In this document: piece after piece, positions 4,074 to 5,237 of the stretch
Position numbering within the stretch: position 1 is the stretch's first letter
Layout: each line of letters opens with the position of its first letter
Assembly (NCBI GenBank): GCA_002697705.1
Contig: NZXL01000077.1
Coordinates: forward strand, 1 to 5,237
Direction of reading: 5' to 3'
Length of the DNA stretch: 5,237 nt
DNA from: Methanobacteriota archaeon
GTDB lineage: Archaea; Thermoplasmatota; Poseidoniia; Poseidoniales; Poseidoniaceae
Notes under the pieces: generated by a model
What the model saw: the letters and a program-made list of their open reading frames with translations, nothing else
Told to the model about the DNA's origin: nothing
Databases searched by the model: none
Translations under genes and position numbers: made by a program

Positions 4074-5237
4074 TTAACCACGTAATCTCGCTAGAACATC
4101 ATCGATATGGTCTATCTTTTCTCTTGCTGATTTAAGCCTATCAGCAGCATCCGCTATGTCTTCATCATCTTCAATGACTTCAGACAGTGTTTCTGTTTTA
4201 GGTTTGAATGCTTGAGCGAGTGACTTTAATTCAGTAACAATCGCATCTACTTGTGTATCAGAAACCATTACTCCAGGAGCCACTCTTGGGATTTCTGATG
4301 GAGATAAGTGGCCTAGTTCGGCTCCTATTATTCCCGCTGATGCAAGGATACGTGGCCTTAGGTCACTGGTATTGACCTCATATCCTCTTGATTCTAGGAA
4401 TTTTATGATTAGAGCTTGCTGAGCCTCATGGAACTTACCTTCACTCGATTCAAGTATGGTTTCTACAACTTCTTCAAATGACTTAATATTTCTTTCAAGT
4501 CTGTCAATGGTTCTTCTTTCTCCACTTGAAAGGTGAATTGCACCATGATGTAGAATTCTCAAAACTCTATTTCTTCTTGCAATATTAGGGTCTTGAAGTG
4601 CTTCAGCCTCATTGATATCAACATGTAAGTCAAATAGCGCATGCAACCTTCCTGATATACTTGGAATTCTCAAGTCTAGTTTCATATTCCTGCCAATTTC
4701 TTCAAATGCCATTCTAGCCTTTACTAAGTCTCCTTCATGTAGAGCAAGAGTATTACTTAATTGATTTCTCAATGAACTTCTAGCATTCTCAAATTCTCTG
4801 ACTGCTTCTCTCTCTCGCCATGAGTTCGGCATTGAATTAATCGAATCTTTCTCATTCTGTGTTTGGAAATCCAACTCCATTATACGATTTCTAATTACAT
4901 TTCTAATTGCTGGCTCATCCACTTGGAAACCAAAGTCTGAGAATTTAGAAATAAAAGCTTCTAAATCTTCTTCATCACTTGACGAACTAACCATCAAGAA
5001 ATCTCTTCCAGATGCTTCAATTTCAGCCATACGAGATTTAACTTCAATCAGAGCGGCTTCGACTTCTAGGCTATTGACCTGCGTACTATCTTCGGTAGGA
5101 GTTTGTATCATAGAAGGGCTTTCAGTTTCTTTTTCTATATTTTGTTTAGACCTTAGGACTTCATCTATTGATTGAGCGACATCGGGTAGAGTTGTATCAT
5201 AGCCGTCGCTTGAAAGGTCATTTCTTAGTTCAGTTTC
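4074..5237 (-). CDS. Uncharacterised acidic helical protein with a probable threefold repeat; 5' end outside the window
   Basis: At least 387 residues are visible and the reading frame is open to the window edge. The first ATG in the window (5109-5111) is unlikely to be the start: it has no Shine-Dalgarno element upstream, and the 42 codons before it read as ordinary protein of the same acidic, serine-rich style (for example LPDVAQSIDEVLRSK and NIEKETESPS). I do not recognise the family. There is no membrane segment, signal peptide or catalytic motif. The protein is rich in Glu, Asp, Arg and Leu and is mostly helical, with heptad-like stretches such as EREAVREFENARSSLRNQL and RTIDRLERNIKSFEEVVETI that could form coiled coils. 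Three segments resemble one another (see the repeat entry). A closing acidic helix ends in DHIDDVLARLRG. The gene is convergent with the ATPase, with no base between the two stop codons. It could be a scaffold or a protein-interaction factor, but there is no direct evidence for a role. Confidence 0.8.
   Translation of the reverse strand, partial: ETELRNDLSSDGYDTTLPDVAQSIDEVLRSKQNIEKETESPSMIQTPTEDSTQVNSLEVEAALIEVKSRMAEIEASGRDFLMVSSSSDEEDLEAFISKFSDFGFQVDEPAIRNVIRNRIMELDFQTQNEKDSINSMPNSWREREAVREFENARSSLRNQLSNTLALHEGDLVKARMAFEEIGRNMKLDLRIPSISGRLHALFDLHVDINEAEALQDPNIARRNRVLRILHHGAIHLSSGERRTIDRLERNIKSFEEVVETILESSEGKFHEAQQALIIKFLESRGYEVNTSDLRPRILASAGIIGAELGHLSPSEIPRVAPGVMVSDTQVDAIVTELKSLAQAFKPKTETLSEVIEDDEDIADAADRLKSAREKIDHIDDVLARLRG
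4338..5066 (-). repeat. Three divergent protein-level repeats of about 61-64 residues in the minus-strand gene
   Basis: The units lie at about 4875-5066, 4635-4817 and 4338-4520. Each has a charged amphipathic helix, a short acidic link (SSDEEDLEAF, HEGDLVKARMAF, SSEGKFHEAQQA), and then a second helix turning at glycine into a strand and an arginine-bearing helix (KFSDFGFQVDEPAIRNVI, FEEIGRNMKLDLRIPSISGR, KFLESRGYEVNTSDLRPRIL). The third and first units match best (KF...GF/YxV....[IL]R..I); the middle one is weaker. The DNA itself is not repeated, so this would be an old duplication. Seen by eye only. Confidence 0.4.

Noticed and set aside
1..5237. CRISPR array, tRNA, insertion sequence or integration site
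   Set aside because: No spaced direct repeats, tRNA-like stems, transposase motifs or flanking terminal repeats were seen on either strand; the window is almost entirely coding.

Overview
The window looks archaeal, most likely euryarchaeal in the broad sense. The left edge carries the tail of a single-stranded DNA-binding RPA followed by an RPA-associated protein, a pairing known from Euryarchaeota such as Haloferax. Every plus-strand gene has a Shine-Dalgarno element in the same register, and the sequence is AT-rich by eye. A planktonic marine lineage such as Marine Group II (Poseidoniia, Thermoplasmatota) would fit, but this is a guess from style and gene content. No rRNA, tRNA, CRISPR array or insertion sequence was seen.

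Layout. Bases 2-160 are the 3' end of the RPA gene. Bases 160-1086 encode the RPA-associated protein (OB-fold N-terminus, acidic linker, winged-helix C-terminus), starting on the RPA stop codon (TAATG). After a 61-bp gap comes a tight plus-strand cluster: an unrecognised 117-residue protein (1148-1501), two small GspF/TadC/ArlJ-type membrane platform proteins (1511-2092 and 2100-2831), and a secretion ATPase of the CpaF/TadA kind (2835-4073). A minus-strand gene then converges with zero intervening bases (4074 to beyond 5237). It encodes an acidic, helical, soluble protein of unknown function with what appears to be a threefold internal repeat. Its true start lies outside the window.

How the genes may work together. 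The ATPase and the two platform proteins form the core motor of a type IV filament system, of the Tad/Epd kind with a split platform rather than the single-chain ArlJ of an archaellum. No pilin, prepilin peptidase, ArlH-like protein or secretin is present, so the filament subunits must lie elsewhere or the motor does something else. The 117-residue protein is spaced as part of this operon and is the best candidate for a novel component. The RPA pair belongs to DNA replication and repair and is probably only a neighbour. The convergent helical protein has no visible link to either group beyond position.
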